Source: Sphagnum compactum (Eukaryota; Bryophyta; Sphagnopsida; Sphagnales). Taken from it: 64,000 nt of DNA. Positions 10,431 through 22,299 of this stretch are shown here, one piece after another. Each line of letters begins with the position of its first letter. Within the stretch, counting starts at the first letter, position 1. Under the pieces are notes generated by a model, which saw only the letters and a list, made by a program, of their open reading frames with translations, made no database searches and had not been told where the DNA came from. The translations under genes and the position numbers were made by a program. The stretch lies in assembly GCA_965153455.1 (NCBI GenBank), contig OZ234499.1:15000271-15064270 (forward strand), given 5' to 3'.

Positions 10431-12950
10431 CACCTTATGGTTTATTCCTTGTGGACCTGCCTTGAGCTCTGTTAGCTAGCATACCCATCTAGTGTAATTG
10501 CGAGTGCATGTAACAAATTTGCGAGGCTGGCAGAAGAATTACACTCCATGTACAGCCTTCTTCTTTTTTGAAAAAAATTCTTAATGAACTGTAGTAGAAC
10601 CGTTCAGGGGCAGGGAAGGAAGCGACAGGGATCTCATATGTTCAACGTGGAAAAAGGATAGTAGCCCAAGTAACGGTAGCTCAAACCTGCGAAGCCCCTC
10701 ATGCAGGTGCCTTTTGGGTACACAATGAGAGAAGGAAACCTGAAAGCTGTGATATGTGATGATAGGATCCTGAATAGGTAGGCTCTTGGGTCATAAAAAT
10801 TAGGGCCAAAACAAGAAAACAAGCCCCTTCTTTAGATGAGTTGCAACTTGTTTGAACCTTAAGTTTGAGGGATTAGAAGTTGAGGGAACCCAGTTGAACG
10901 AAATAATTACTGACTATTTCGAGTGTCTGTTGAATACAAAAAGAAGAATTCATGTGCGTAGTGTGTACCTAAATGGATAGAAGAATAAATTTGTATATGG
11001 GTGAGTGTCTTGTCACTAATAAATGAAAAATTGTTACCATTGTAGTATTGCTCAGACACAATGAGTTTCTAAGTTCTAACATGTTAGCAACCTGGTTTCA
11101 GACAGCAATAAACAAAGACTATGACTGCTGAAGCGCTCGAAGGTGGTAGAGTTTTTAATGGCAGGACATGACCCAACCTGGTTGCCATCCATGTTTCCAC
11201 CCATACTTCTCCTCAAAGCTCCCCTCAGGCTCCAAAGATGCCAAACAAACATTACAGCTTTGCAATTATTTTAAGTGAAAACATTTAAATCTTGCTTGAA
11301 ATTGCATGCAGAATAATAATCCCAGTACTATAAAAACTTGCTAAGCCCAATCATCAAAAGACAACCAAAAGAAATAACCACCAAGTTCAAAACAAGCTGA
11401 ATATTAATAATATACATGCATAGTTCATGCCTCTGTCATTAGCCGAGGCCAATAATGGCAACAAACACAGGCAGGGAAACCTGCAGCCAATGAGGTGAGG
11501 TAGCATGCACCGGGGTCCTAGTTATTTTCTTTGGGGTGGTGCTCTTCTGTCTAAATATGAAGGCCCTGCTCTTCTCCTCTCTTATGGTGGTTTTAGTTTC
11601 TGATTTTATCGCATACGCTTTGGCTAAGGTTGAATTGTCATATACAAAAATGAAAATGGTGCACTGCATGAAAGCCACTTTGCTTCTGTTTTGTGAAGTA
11701 AGGGTCAAACACGTACTTCTAAGGGGGGCCTGCCAAGTGTTTCAAAACTATTGACAACGGGTCAATCAAAGTGGCTCCCTCAGAACAAAACTTTTAAAAA
11801 CATTTGGGTGCAGCTCGGCCAGCCCCCTTACTAATTAATAGAAACAACAAATGTACTACCATAAATGTCATATATCTCTCTCACACAACATTGATTAGAA
11901 TGCCCATTTTCTCTCTTTTCTTGTGAACTGCAACACACATAAAGTTATTATTACACCATCAAACTGAATGCAGCTTGATATCATCTTTCCCATAGGGTAA
12001 TGCAAGGCTGCCAAATAGCTGCTATATTACAGCAGGCCCAGACAAGCAGGATTGTCCATGGGTAAATCCAATTGAACCAAAAGGGTTATAAAGTTAGAGT
12101 TTTGTCCAGCAAGCCCAACAACTCTGTCTTCCTTCAGTTTTTGTGCATATTCCACACCTAATAAGGAGCTTTCCTAATGCCCATAGTTTTGATCTGAGTT
12201 GACAATGTGTTTTGCCCATTTGCCCATCCCCTCATATCACCCTAAATCTGACCAGTACTATGTACCTAGGTTCTAATTTCTGTTGTAGTCCTAGTTCTCC
12301 AGGCTGGAACTCTAGTACCTATGTAGACTGGTACTGGACCTTGTATCAAAGAACCCAATAGACTAGTCTTTTTTTTTAACATAAAAATTGCACATTACCG
12401 AAAAAACATTTCAAACTGGCAACAAATCAATCAGTGCTTTTCTGGGTTTCAGATCTCCAAATTTATAGACTCTCTTTATTTTTTCTGCCTGATTCATCAA
12501 AGATTCTACATGAGCTTTCAGTAGGTAGCATTCAAAAATGGGTTTAGGGTTTAAAAAGCAAGGTTCCTTCATATTTTGTTTGTAGCTGAATTTGGCTGAA
12601 TCATCTTTAACTTGTGCTAGCCTACATAGCAAATGTGGAGGGGCGAAAAACCCTGAACTAAAAGGGGAAGTGTGAATAGTCTTACAACAACTAGTAAGTG
12701 TAGTTGCAATAGTCTTACAACACTTACAACAACCAAACAATGAAGTTGAGAGTTCTATGAATATTCCTAAAATGCCTTGCATGAAAAAAAAAAATCAAAA
12801 AAAGGTTCTACAAAGTGTTATGTGCCCTCTTTGTGAGCAAACAACAATTATGCATGCTACACAAATAAAATTGAATTATGTGTTATTATAAACCAACAAA
12901 AAATCAAGTTGAACATTCTATAAACTATGAAGATGCATGTAATTGCATAA
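10431..12950. other. No gene recognised
   Basis: Non-coding, AT-leaning sequence with no domain in any frame. A 123-codon minus-strand frame at 12411-12782 carries no motif I recognise and no supporting splice context; I treat it as chance. Confidence 0.6.
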
Positions 12951-13800
12951 GTTTGTCATTTGAACTTCAAGGTGTTGAGAAAAAGCTTTAGATCTTTAAG
13001 TTGCCCAAAATGAACTCATGCACACAAACGTCCTCAATTTAAGCAAACATTGGGTTTTGGTCCTTGGGTTGATTACAAGCATAATCAGTGAGGAACTACG
13101 ATTACAACTAAACCCCAAATAGCTAAAGTACCTATCCCATTTTGGGTGTTGAAAATCAAAATTTCAAGTACATCAAACATGCAAACAAATAAGTTAAAAA
13201 AGCAAGGTTCAAGTGTGTTTTAAAGTATAACATTGAACTTCAAAACATTAAAAAGTTGCAAAAAGTGAATTCAAGCCCATAAATGTACTTAATTAATATG
13301 GGGTTGATTATAAGCGCAACAAGTGGGGAACTCCAATTCAAACCTAAAACACTTGAAATACATGTAAAATGTTGGGTGCTAAAACTTAAATCCTCAAATA
13401 CATTAAGCACACAAACAAATAAGCTAAAAAATTAATGTTCAAATGTACTTCAAAGTCTACCATTTGATTTTCAAGCTTATAATGAAAGAAAGCTTTAAAA
13501 CATCAAAAGTTGTAGAAAACGAACTCAAACACACAATTGCATTAAAAAAATAGAAATCAAATATTAGTTCTTGGGTTGATTATACGCATAATGAGTGAGG
13601 AACTATGGCTTCAATTGAAACCTCATACACATTTTATAAAATGTCTATGGCATTCTAATGTTAAAACTAAACCCTCAAATACCTCAAGCACACAAACAAA
13701 AAGCTAAAGAATCAAAGTTTAAACATGTTTCAAAATTTTCCATTTGAACTTCAAGCTTGCAAAAGAAGAGCTTGAATTCTAAAACTAAACATAAATAACC
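12950..13800. repeat. Diverged tandem repeat, 230-280 bp unit, about 3 copies
   Basis: Two anchors recur in register. GGTTGATTA(C/T)A(A/C)GC followed by a GTG(A/G)GGAACT box is at about 13067, 13302 and 13574. CAAACAAA(T)AAG(T/C)TAAA is at about 13182, 13412 and 13693. A third, CATTTGAACTTCAAG, starts units at about 12957 and 13740. Spacings are 230-281 bp, so the units have indels. No coding frame. Looks like a small old satellite block. Confidence 0.75.
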
Positions 13801-16205
13801 CTAAATGGGTGTTCATGTAAAGGAATAACATTTAGGATGTCACAAATGCAGTTTTATTGAATATGACATCCAAACAAGCTTTAAATTGTTGATCAACTAT
13901 CAAGATATTATCAAAATGAAATAGTAAGTCATTTAAGTGCAAACCAATAGTTAATAATTGTTAAAATTTGTATTGTTTCATATCATAAATTGATAGTTAT
14001 AAAATCCTTTGTAATGACTATCATCATAGCCAAAAATAAATATAGAAGGATTCCATTTTTTGCAATTCACATGATTTTATGGTTGAAAATTACTGAATTA
14101 ACATAAATTTTTATACTTATACTATTAAAGAAATAAAAATTCATCATATGAATTTAATTCTATGCCCTAAAATGTTTTATAAAAGTCCTAAATGGAATTC
14201 TTTAACATGAAGACACCCAAATGTTCAAACACAAATTTGAAAAATTGAAGGTAAGGAGAAGATGACATTTAAATTGAGGAAACAAAAATGCATAGTGCAC
14301 ACACATTTAAAACAAAAGAAGACCAAACTCCCCATTTTCTTGTAAAATTCAATTATTGAAAGTTGACAACTCACATTCAAGGCCAAATGCATTCACAAAT
14401 AACTCCTCAATTTTCTAGCCCTAGATTTGTTTTGAAAATTCAAGCAAAGAAGGCAATCATATTCAAGGAAAATCACTAAAAGAAAAATTTTCATTTGTAT
14501 CAAACAATTACAAATGACATTTTTTAATTGCAAAAATTGATTGCAAATGACAATTTTCCTTTTGTTGAATCGCAAGAACATAAGATTTTAGTGGCTCTCT
14601 AAAACTTTTGTGGCCATTGAAAACTTAAACATCTCAAAATAATTTAACCTCACATAAAGACATTACCAAAAGTAGAAAGCACATGAATGAACATGCATGA
14701 AATTGACCTCACAAGGTTTTTTTTTTTTGCAAAAAGTGAAAACCTAAATTGATGAAACAAATTGGATGAAGAAGAGCATGAATATAACCAACTTGGGTGA
14801 ATTGTAAAAGTCCAAAAAATGATACAAGTATGGTATTACTTGTTGTCAAAATAATACCCTACAAGATTGGTATTTTAAAATATTTTAAAATTTGATACAA
14901 ATTAGGTAAGGCTTTTAATGAGGTATTAGTTTACAAGTTAGAACCAATTTTGCGTTAATATATATGAGGGTCCAACTTGGGTATATGGTATTGGTATGAA
15001 TAATGGTATGAGAAAAAATACCCAACAAGTATGAAAATTCATACATGTTTAGGTGAGTTGGAGTGGGTATGGTTAAGGTTTGCAATGTCCATACAATATA
15101 CCAAATTAGGATTTGTACGTGTTATATTATGTATGATACCAGGTTGTCAATGGAGCTAGGTAAGGGTATGTCTTTTAGAGCATTAAAAAGGTTGTTAGAA
15201 TTGAGCACCCACCATGTAATTGTTTCATTTTCTCAATGTTTGTGAATGTGTGAAATTCTAGTTTTGCTTCAACATTCAATGAAGTATGTTTATCTCAAGC
15301 AAAATGTTTCGAAGTAAGAAATGATTTGACAATTTGCTTTGAGAAATATGCATGTTTATTTAATTGAAAGTGTACGGGGAGAGATATAGTTTGCCATCTA
15401 TTTGTGAAAGGAAAAAAACGAAGAAAACCCATCCTTTCTATTCCTTGTGATGGTTTCATTCCTCTTACTATTGAGATGTATGAGTGTTTTCAATCTTTTT
15501 TTGATTCATTTTTTACCACTTGTGCATAGACCTTTATCACACATCATCAATGATCTTCTTTAGTCCCTTCGATGCTTGTTTCTCACTATTGACAACATGT
15601 GTCCATAGTTTTGTAACGTGCACAAGCCATAACGATTCTTTAACGAGCTGTTACACTTGGTCAAGGTTCCTCATTTCTTCCGCACATCATAGCTAGTGCA
15701 CATCTATCATTAGCTAATTTGTGACAAATGACAATTCTTTTGTCTTAGGTCTTCTTTGTTATCGTTGATTGTCATCGCATAGCCATGAGTCCTCTTTGCA
15801 TAGGGTCTTCACTTGATTTTTGTTGATTCTTTGCTTTTGTTTTTTCTTTGGGTTGTATCTACTTTTGTTCTCATTTGCCTTGTACTTTTGATGGATGGGT
15901 TCCTGTCCTTGATTTTTATTTACATGGTTTTTCTTCTTTTTCTTTTCAAAGGGGGAAGGTAGTTCAAGATTCAAGGAGAGGAGTTTTCTTCTTAACTCAT
16001 CCAAAAGGATAGGCTAATGAGGGGATTTAGTTTTCTCCCCCTCCATGCTTGAATTTCAATAGCATATTACTGTTCATATACCCCCAATATGAATTTCAAA
16101 ATTTTTTATACCAATTTCATATTCATGTCACACATATTCATACCTTATTTATACGCTACCAAGTGACACCTAAGTTCATATTCAATCCAATTTATACAAG
16201 GACCA
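13800..16205. other. AT-rich non-coding DNA
   Basis: No gene, RNA or clear mobile element seen. Poly-T and poly-A runs and simple AT-rich text. Short frames at 14393-14581, 15063-15245 and 15759-16004 show no motif. Confidence 0.6.
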
Positions 16206-16211
16206 GTTTAG

Positions 16212-16242
16212 TATCAAAGAATATATATACACACACACACAC
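16212..16242. repeat. TA/CA dinucleotide microsatellite
   Basis: ATATATATAC followed by an ACACAC run. Confidence 0.85.
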
Positions 16243-16279
16243 AATTACTGGTTAGAATCAACAAGCAAGTTATTTGATA

Positions 16280-16622
16280 CCCTTCCCTGGACCCTGGTTG
16301 ATAACCATGTCATTGGCACATTCCACCTACATGCATCTACACACCTAATAGCAACCTATAAACCTAGCTACCTAAGTACCCACAAGACCTATGTTTACAG
16401 GATAGGTTACCAAGCTGAAACCCAATTGTGAATTCAGTTGGGGTTCATCCACACAACTGTATCCTGGCAGATTTCCAATGCATGGTGCCCTATTGGGTTG
16501 TTGGTATTAGGTTACTTACAAAGTGTCTGGCTGTAGGGCCCCAACTTCCCAGTGCTCTTTCACCCTTTTTCATTTTCTTAAAAAGCTTTCATCATCAAAG
16601 CATTTTTTGTTTTGTCTTTGTG

Positions 16623-16662
<40 letters not shown>

Positions 16663-17395
16663 CAACCTGCAAAGTCAGTACAATAGAGAGCTGCTGACAA
16701 GCACCCTGGCCTTCCTTCCTGCACAGAAGAAAACTTCAGAAGTTTCAAGTGTGGAGCAGCATCTTTGGGTTTCTCCTGGAAACTAAAGAGGCAGGTCTGG
16801 AAGTTGAAGGGCTGGTGGGCCTCCCTGTCAAAAGCTGAAGGAGCTTACTTACTGCACATTCAATTAACTAAGGTAGAATATTTTCCAAAGGACAAGGATG
16901 GATGTAGTTTGTGTATAGCAAAACACTTTTTCATTTGTATTCATGTCCCATAACTAACCTTAGTGGTTAGCTATGTACAAACCGTTCACATGTATCTATA
17001 TACCTACCTACCCAGTAGCCACCAACTGCCTTAACTACTTACCTACTTACACAGTAACCCTACTTGTATTCCCTACTTGTTTACCTATGGTACGTCCGCA
17101 CTTGCATAGGTAGTTTACCTAAGGTAGTGTGAGGTGGAAGTAGGAGGGTTTACAAGATAGGTTTGTGACCAAGGTGGAACCATAGGTACGTACCCACTTG
17201 CAACACGTAGTTTACCGAAGGTAATGTGAGGTGGAAGTAGGAGGGTTTACAAGATAGGTTTGTGACCAAGGTGGAACCATAGTAGGATCTCAGTTGTGGT
17301 TCATCCAAAATTGAGTCATAATGGGTTTTCAATGGATGGTGTACTGGTAGGTGTGGGGTCACAATAATCGGTACTTGTGGCCCTAGCATGTAAGT
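16280..17395. mobile_element. MITE-like dispersed repeats, copies B, with a 97-bp duplication
   Basis: Two stretches belong to the GTGAACCAGCACC-type family. About 16285-16520 has CTAATAGCAACC and TTCAGTTGGGGTTCATCC. About 16950-17390 has CATAACTAACCTTAGTGGTT, CTACCTACC and GAGTCATAATGGGTTTTCAA. Within the second, a segment starting GAGGTGGAAGTAGGAGGG is present twice, at 17131 and 17228, a 97-bp period. A GA microsatellite lies between them (16623-16662). Non-coding. Confidence 0.6.
16623..16662. repeat. GA microsatellite
   Basis: Near-perfect GAGAGA run, about 40 bp with one AAA interruption. Open frames reading (RE)n or (ER)n through it are artefacts. Confidence 0.9.
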
Positions 17396-17562
17396 ATCTA
17401 CTTGCTTCTAAGTTCATGTTTTTTGAGTACTATCTGGCTTGTCATCAGAGTAGCCACATGAGGGTGGGTACTCTTCAGGTACCTTAATTGTGGTCTCAAT
17501 GTGGAATCAGATTTGTAGAGGACAGCTGATTTTGGCTCCAGGTTGTTTTTGGGGCTAATTTG

Positions 17563-17611
17563 GCAGTGAATAGGTTTAGGGTTTAGGGTTTAGGGTTTAG
17601 GCAGTGAATAG
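17563..17611. repeat. Short interstitial telomeric repeat flanked by an 11-bp direct repeat
   Basis: Bases 574-600 past 17000 are four tandem TTTAGGG-type units. They are bracketed by GCAGTGAATAG at 17563-17573 and again at 17601-17611. The rest of the neighbourhood is ordinary non-coding DNA. Confidence 0.85.
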
Positions 17612-18784
17612 GGGACTTGCAAGTTTGTTAGGGACAAAATCATCAACATTCCACACCATCCTCATATGGACCAACTTACTGGAGCTTTTGAAGAACATCA
17701 ATGATAGGGGCACTGGGTGAAACTTCTTTTGATATCCAAATCCTTTGAACCCAATCATTTAGGGATTGGTATGTTGAGCATTTTGTTGATGAATGCTTTC
17801 CACTTGGAGGTAGTCATGTATGTTTCTTCATTTTGGATTTCTATGAATGGACATGGTACAATGAATGATTCCAAATCCTTGTCTTGGGCATTCAAAACAA
17901 CACTCATAATAAGTATTTGCATAATTTCACAATACCCACTCATAAGTACCTATTTTGCAATTCTTGAGTATGTGGAACTGGAACCAAGCTTTTTGAAAAG
18001 AACTAGAACTGGGGGCTAATTGGCAGTTAATCACCAGTTCCAGTTCGGGTTACCCAGAACCAGGTCTGATTTTCAGAACTAGAATCAAAATGTTTTAGGA
18101 AAACCGGACCCTCAATTGGATTCCCAGTTCCATTTATGTGTGAAAACTAAACCTTGAGCTTCTTCAAAGAAGTGCCCAACATTGAAAGGCGATGATGCAT
18201 TGGGTGGGCTTTTTCTATACACGAATGATCAAATAAAGATAATTATCATAAAACTTTCACCCAACTAAACAACTATGCACTACAACAAAATGAGTCCCTG
18301 TTCATCCAGTGCTTTCACTCAATTTTGAATGAATTCTCTTGTCCCACTGCAGAGGACCTAATGAGGATCTTATGAATCCATTGCACCCACATTTTCTAGT
18401 AGTGATGTTAATTAATCCTGATCCAAAATTAAACCCCATGGATCCAAAGTATGGAAGAGTAGACCAAATCTTCCAAAGGTACTTTTGGGCTAAAAGCTAA
18501 TGAAATAAGTTTCTTTCAATATCCACATATTGATGGAGGCTAGACATATATACCAAATGCAATAAATGGCTGTAGACCCCACATGTGACCTAGCCTAATA
18601 ACCAGAGAATGTAATTACTTTTTACATTAGGGCCAAGCAAGCCCCATAGTGCAAGAACTTGCTATCACAATAGTCTATATCCCCTACTACAGCCACAATG
18701 CTTCCCCAGCTACTGGAAAAGAGGCTTCCAACAAGTTGATCCTACAATCAAGCTAATATCTTCACTATCACCCTGTCACCAGCT

Positions 18785-19205
18785 CTCATATTTGATGACC
18801 AGAGTGAACCAGCACCTACCAATGCACCATGCAGGATGGATGGTATGTGAAACACTTATCTCATTGTAGTCCTGTGATGGTTTGTAGTCCTGTGATGGTT
18901 ATATATGAACTAACCATCCACATGTATCTTATCTACCTACCTACTTAATAGCCATCAAATGCCTTAGTTGTTACTTACATACGTAGTTGTCACTTCCAAT
19001 ACATACCTCCTTACCAATGAATGATACTTACTTGCTTATATATATATATGGGTAGTTAGATAGGTATTGTGGAATGGAAGTAGGAGGGCTTACAACATAC
19101 ATTACCAAGGTGCAACAACAACCTTGATAACTCAGTTGTTGTGGTGGAGTCATAATGGGTTTCCCAATGGATGGTGTGCATCTATCTGGGTCACAAAATC
19201 CTCAT
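18785..19205. mobile_element. MITE-like dispersed repeat, copy C
   Basis: Starts GAGTGAACCAGCACCTACCA, contains CCATGCAGGATGGATGG, AACTAACCATCCACATGTATC and CTACCTACCTACTTAATAGC, and ends near GAGTCATAATGGGTTTCCCA and ATGGATGGTGTGCATC. This is the most complete copy with both end regions, about 420 bp. Non-coding. Confidence 0.65.
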
Positions 19206-20514
19206 TGGATCACAAGTATGGCTTTTCAAGATATCGGATGATTCATTTCAATGTTCTCCACCATGTATTCTTTCCCACATGATAACAAGTCCTCTTTCAA
19301 TAGTGTGGGTGTTGAAGGTAGTGATCATCCCCAAACAATGTATCTTCGTATTTTCTGTTGATGCAACTGTAGTGGTTCAAAGACTTGTTTCTTGATTGAT
19401 TGCACAGCCAATTGTCGCCCCCTTGTTGTTGCCACCCTTGGAGATGGATTGGGTGAACCTGCACCCACAATTACTACCATGCCAAAAACAAAAAACTCCA
19501 TGTTTTGGGGTTGTTGGTAGTGTTCATAATTTGAATTTGAATTTAGGGTTCATTTTAATGTGAATTTAGGGCTTATTTTAATTTGAATTGACAACTGAGA
19601 ATGCAATTGAAATGAAAATGGACAATGAGAGAACCAGTTACACTTCGAACGAGTCCAAGTAGACCTCGTTATCACTTATCACCTATTTAACAATGGCTCA
19701 CCTCGCCAGGCCCATTCCACAATACATTCATTCCATATTTCCCAAGATAAAAGGATTTGTTGTAATGTTGATTTTGTCCACTCATTTCACACAACCCAAG
19801 ATTAAAAGATTTTGTGTACTACTAACCCGATTGTTACAACCAATCAGAAGTGATTTAAACACCCCTAAAAGGAAGCCTGACCTTTAGCTTTTCCAAAAAG
19901 TAGTAGCTTTGTAACATAGAGTTGAACTTGAACTTGCTAAAGAGGGGATTACAACCATGTTCCAATTACAACGGTTCCAACAACATTCTGAAAACTTGTT
20001 TGGTTTTGTGAGAACCATGGTTGAATTATATATATATCGAACAAGGTTGTACATCATCTTCGTATGGATGATGACCACTTCAGCTACATTTTTTTAAATT
20101 CCTAAAGAAAAACACACTGGTCCTAAGACAAGTAAAGGAAAGCCAAGCTAAGCTAAGCTAAATAGTACACACATGATGGACATGATAAAACATTAAAAAC
20201 CTGATCCTCACTAAGTTCCATGTGCTTGAAATCCTTACCAAGAGGGAGGTCAGCATGACCTAAGAAACACTCATGAAAATTGAGTGCAAAAGGAAGCTAT
20301 TTGTATGTGTACAACAACAACACTGTCTATTAGTGTATTTGAACCCCTTACCCTTCTGATCAACCTGTCATCAATACCTACCAAATTTTGTGTGTGATGC
20401 CTGTTTTTTCTGCTGCTCTTTATTTACTCATACTCTGTGTAACTAAAGTACTGGCATAGTTGGATTTGAGTTTCTTGTTTCTTGTGGCATGTCTGGTGAT
20501 GGTAGAGGAAATCC

Positions 20515-20700
20515 CAGAGTGAACAAGTCAGTAGCCACCAATGAATCCATCCATCCCAATGGATGGATGGATGGATGGATGGATGGACTTATAGTATGTG
20601 GACAGGAAACACTTTATCATTGTATTTTTGCCATCCCATAGCTAACCATGGTAGTTATACTATGTACTTACTCTCCATGAGTATCTACTCCAGTGTTGGC
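20515..20700. mobile_element. MITE-like repeat fragment, copy D, with TGGA microsatellite
   Basis: CAGAGTGAACAAGTCAGTAG, ACCAATGAATCCATCC, then a TGGA run (about 20558-20586), CAGGAAACACTTTATCATTG and CATAGCTAACCATGG follow the order of copy C but stop early. The TGGA run seems to be an expansion of the GGATGGATGG present in copy C. Confidence 0.55.
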
Positions 20701-21844
20701 AGGTTTGGCTTTTCTTCTTCGGTTCTGGGTCTTGGTCTGGTTACTCAGGTCGCTGGTTCTAAATTCTGAACAAAGATTTCAGAATCAGAACCAGAATTAA
20801 ATTTGGGAACCCGCCGTAGCTAAAACCAGACCTAGAACCAAAACCCAAACCCCAAAACTTCTTTTATGGTTCAAACATTGATAACACTTCATTTCAATTG
20901 TCATGGCAAACATATATGATGATTGTGTTGGCGAAGATGCCAGTACTATGTTTAGTCTCAAAGCCCCATTGGAACTTGTAGATGTAGGTAGCAATAGGAC
21001 ATTGCTACTTGTGGAATTGAAGCGATTGAGAGAAAACATATGCTTGGTTGGTTAGGCCTGGAGGAACAACTTTGAAAGAGATACTGCATGATAGCATGCG
21101 TTTTATTCCTTGATTACAAAAACAATGAAACATGAGTTGGTTTCCCAATTTTCAATTCCTTATTGGAATCTATGTGTTTTTTGCGATAAATTAAGTTCCT
21201 ACCTAGCTCATTTTGTGTGTGTGTAATTTGTAATAGTTTGAAACCTTAAACCATCACAAGTAGAGTTAACATCATATATTGCATGAACTAACCACCCATG
21301 TGGACATACATTTGTAACTGTGATTTGTGCTCGCAATACAAGTTGAACAAGATACCTTGTGTAGCCTCATCATTTATGTATGGTTTGCAAAAAATGTTAA
21401 TAGTTGCGAAAATAATTAAGTTGTCATCTAGTATTAGATGCCACCATATCACTACTAGGAATTGTGACCTAGGTCATTATGTACCCAATTTTCATTGTAC
21501 TACAAAAAATATTTATTAAATGATTTTGATCACAAGTACAATGGATTGGATTATGGCTCAAGTTGTGTGGCAATAGGTCCATGCACTTTCCACCCAACCA
21601 CCTTTAAATATAATGGTTGTCTGGTGGTTTAGTTAACTATACAAGTGGTTTGTACATGTATGGATGTGGTTTAGTATTGTAAGGCCATGTGTTTGGCTTA
21701 AATTAGGCTAGGAGCCTAAGGTTGGTACCCTAGGTTCAATAACCTAAACTAGGTACCCTAACTAGCCTAGGCAAAAATGAATTTAAGATAGAAACCTAAA
21801 ACTAGCCAACTAAGTAGTTTAATAGCCTAGTATAACTAGTTTGA

Positions 21845-21912
21845 GGATGGGACGATTTGAACCTTTCACCTTCACATTGGGGGTTCAAGTCTTTAACCAT
21901 CAGATCACATCT
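21845..21912 (-). mobile_element. tRNA-derived SINE head (degenerate)
   Basis: On the minus strand: an A-box-like CTGATGGTTAAAGAC (about 21905-21890), then about 30 bp, then a B-box-like GGTTCAAATCGTCC (about 21863-21850). The spacing and order match a Pol III type 2 promoter. The same head with substitutions is at 44785-44850. The sequence does not fold into a clean tRNA, so a SINE is more likely than a tRNA gene. Confidence 0.5.
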
Positions 21913-22143
21913 TTTCATGTAATAATAGATGTCACCATATTATTATAGACATTTAAAATTTTAAACAACCTTATAAGTAGCTTAACTTAAGCTAATTTTA
22001 ACTAACACATTAGACTATTCTAAATTTAAACCTACAATGGCCTAAGTTCATTTAGGCCTACCTAGGTTGACCTAAATTGACATAAGTTGACCTAGTTTAA
22101 TTTAAGCTAATTAAGTTAACTTAAGCCTACCTAGGGTATTGAC

Positions 22144-22299
22144 TTAACAACCACCACCTCCATAGCCACCACCACCACAACCACCTCCACCACGGTCAAA
22201 ACCATCAAGAGCTTCTCCTAGAAGGAGGCCTCCTACAGCACCACCCAACAAGCCAGCTCCAAGTCCCAGCCTAGAACCACCACCAAAACCTAGGTTAAC
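22144..22299 (-). pseudogene. Glycine-rich C-terminal coding fragment (SRC2-like C2-protein tail type)
   Basis: Read on the minus strand, an uninterrupted 52-codon frame begins after CCTAG|G at about 22299 and ends at TAA (22146-22144). It encodes GLGAGLLGGAVGGLLLGEAL followed by DGFDRGGGGCG and a GGGGYGGGGC terminus. The GAGLLGGxxGGLLxG signature is typical of the tail of plant SRC2-like C2-domain proteins and some glycine-rich proteins. No C2 domain or other exon is found upstream as far as 25 kb. Flanks are CCTAGGTTAACC-type repeat DNA on both sides. It is either a captured or stranded last exon, or a small unannotated glycine-rich gene; the first is more likely. Confidence 0.5.

Noticed and set aside
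12411-12782. 123-codon minus-strand Cys-rich frame as a small secreted protein
   Set aside because: The cysteines come from a repeated GTTGTAAGACTATT-type text, there is no signal peptide and no known family.
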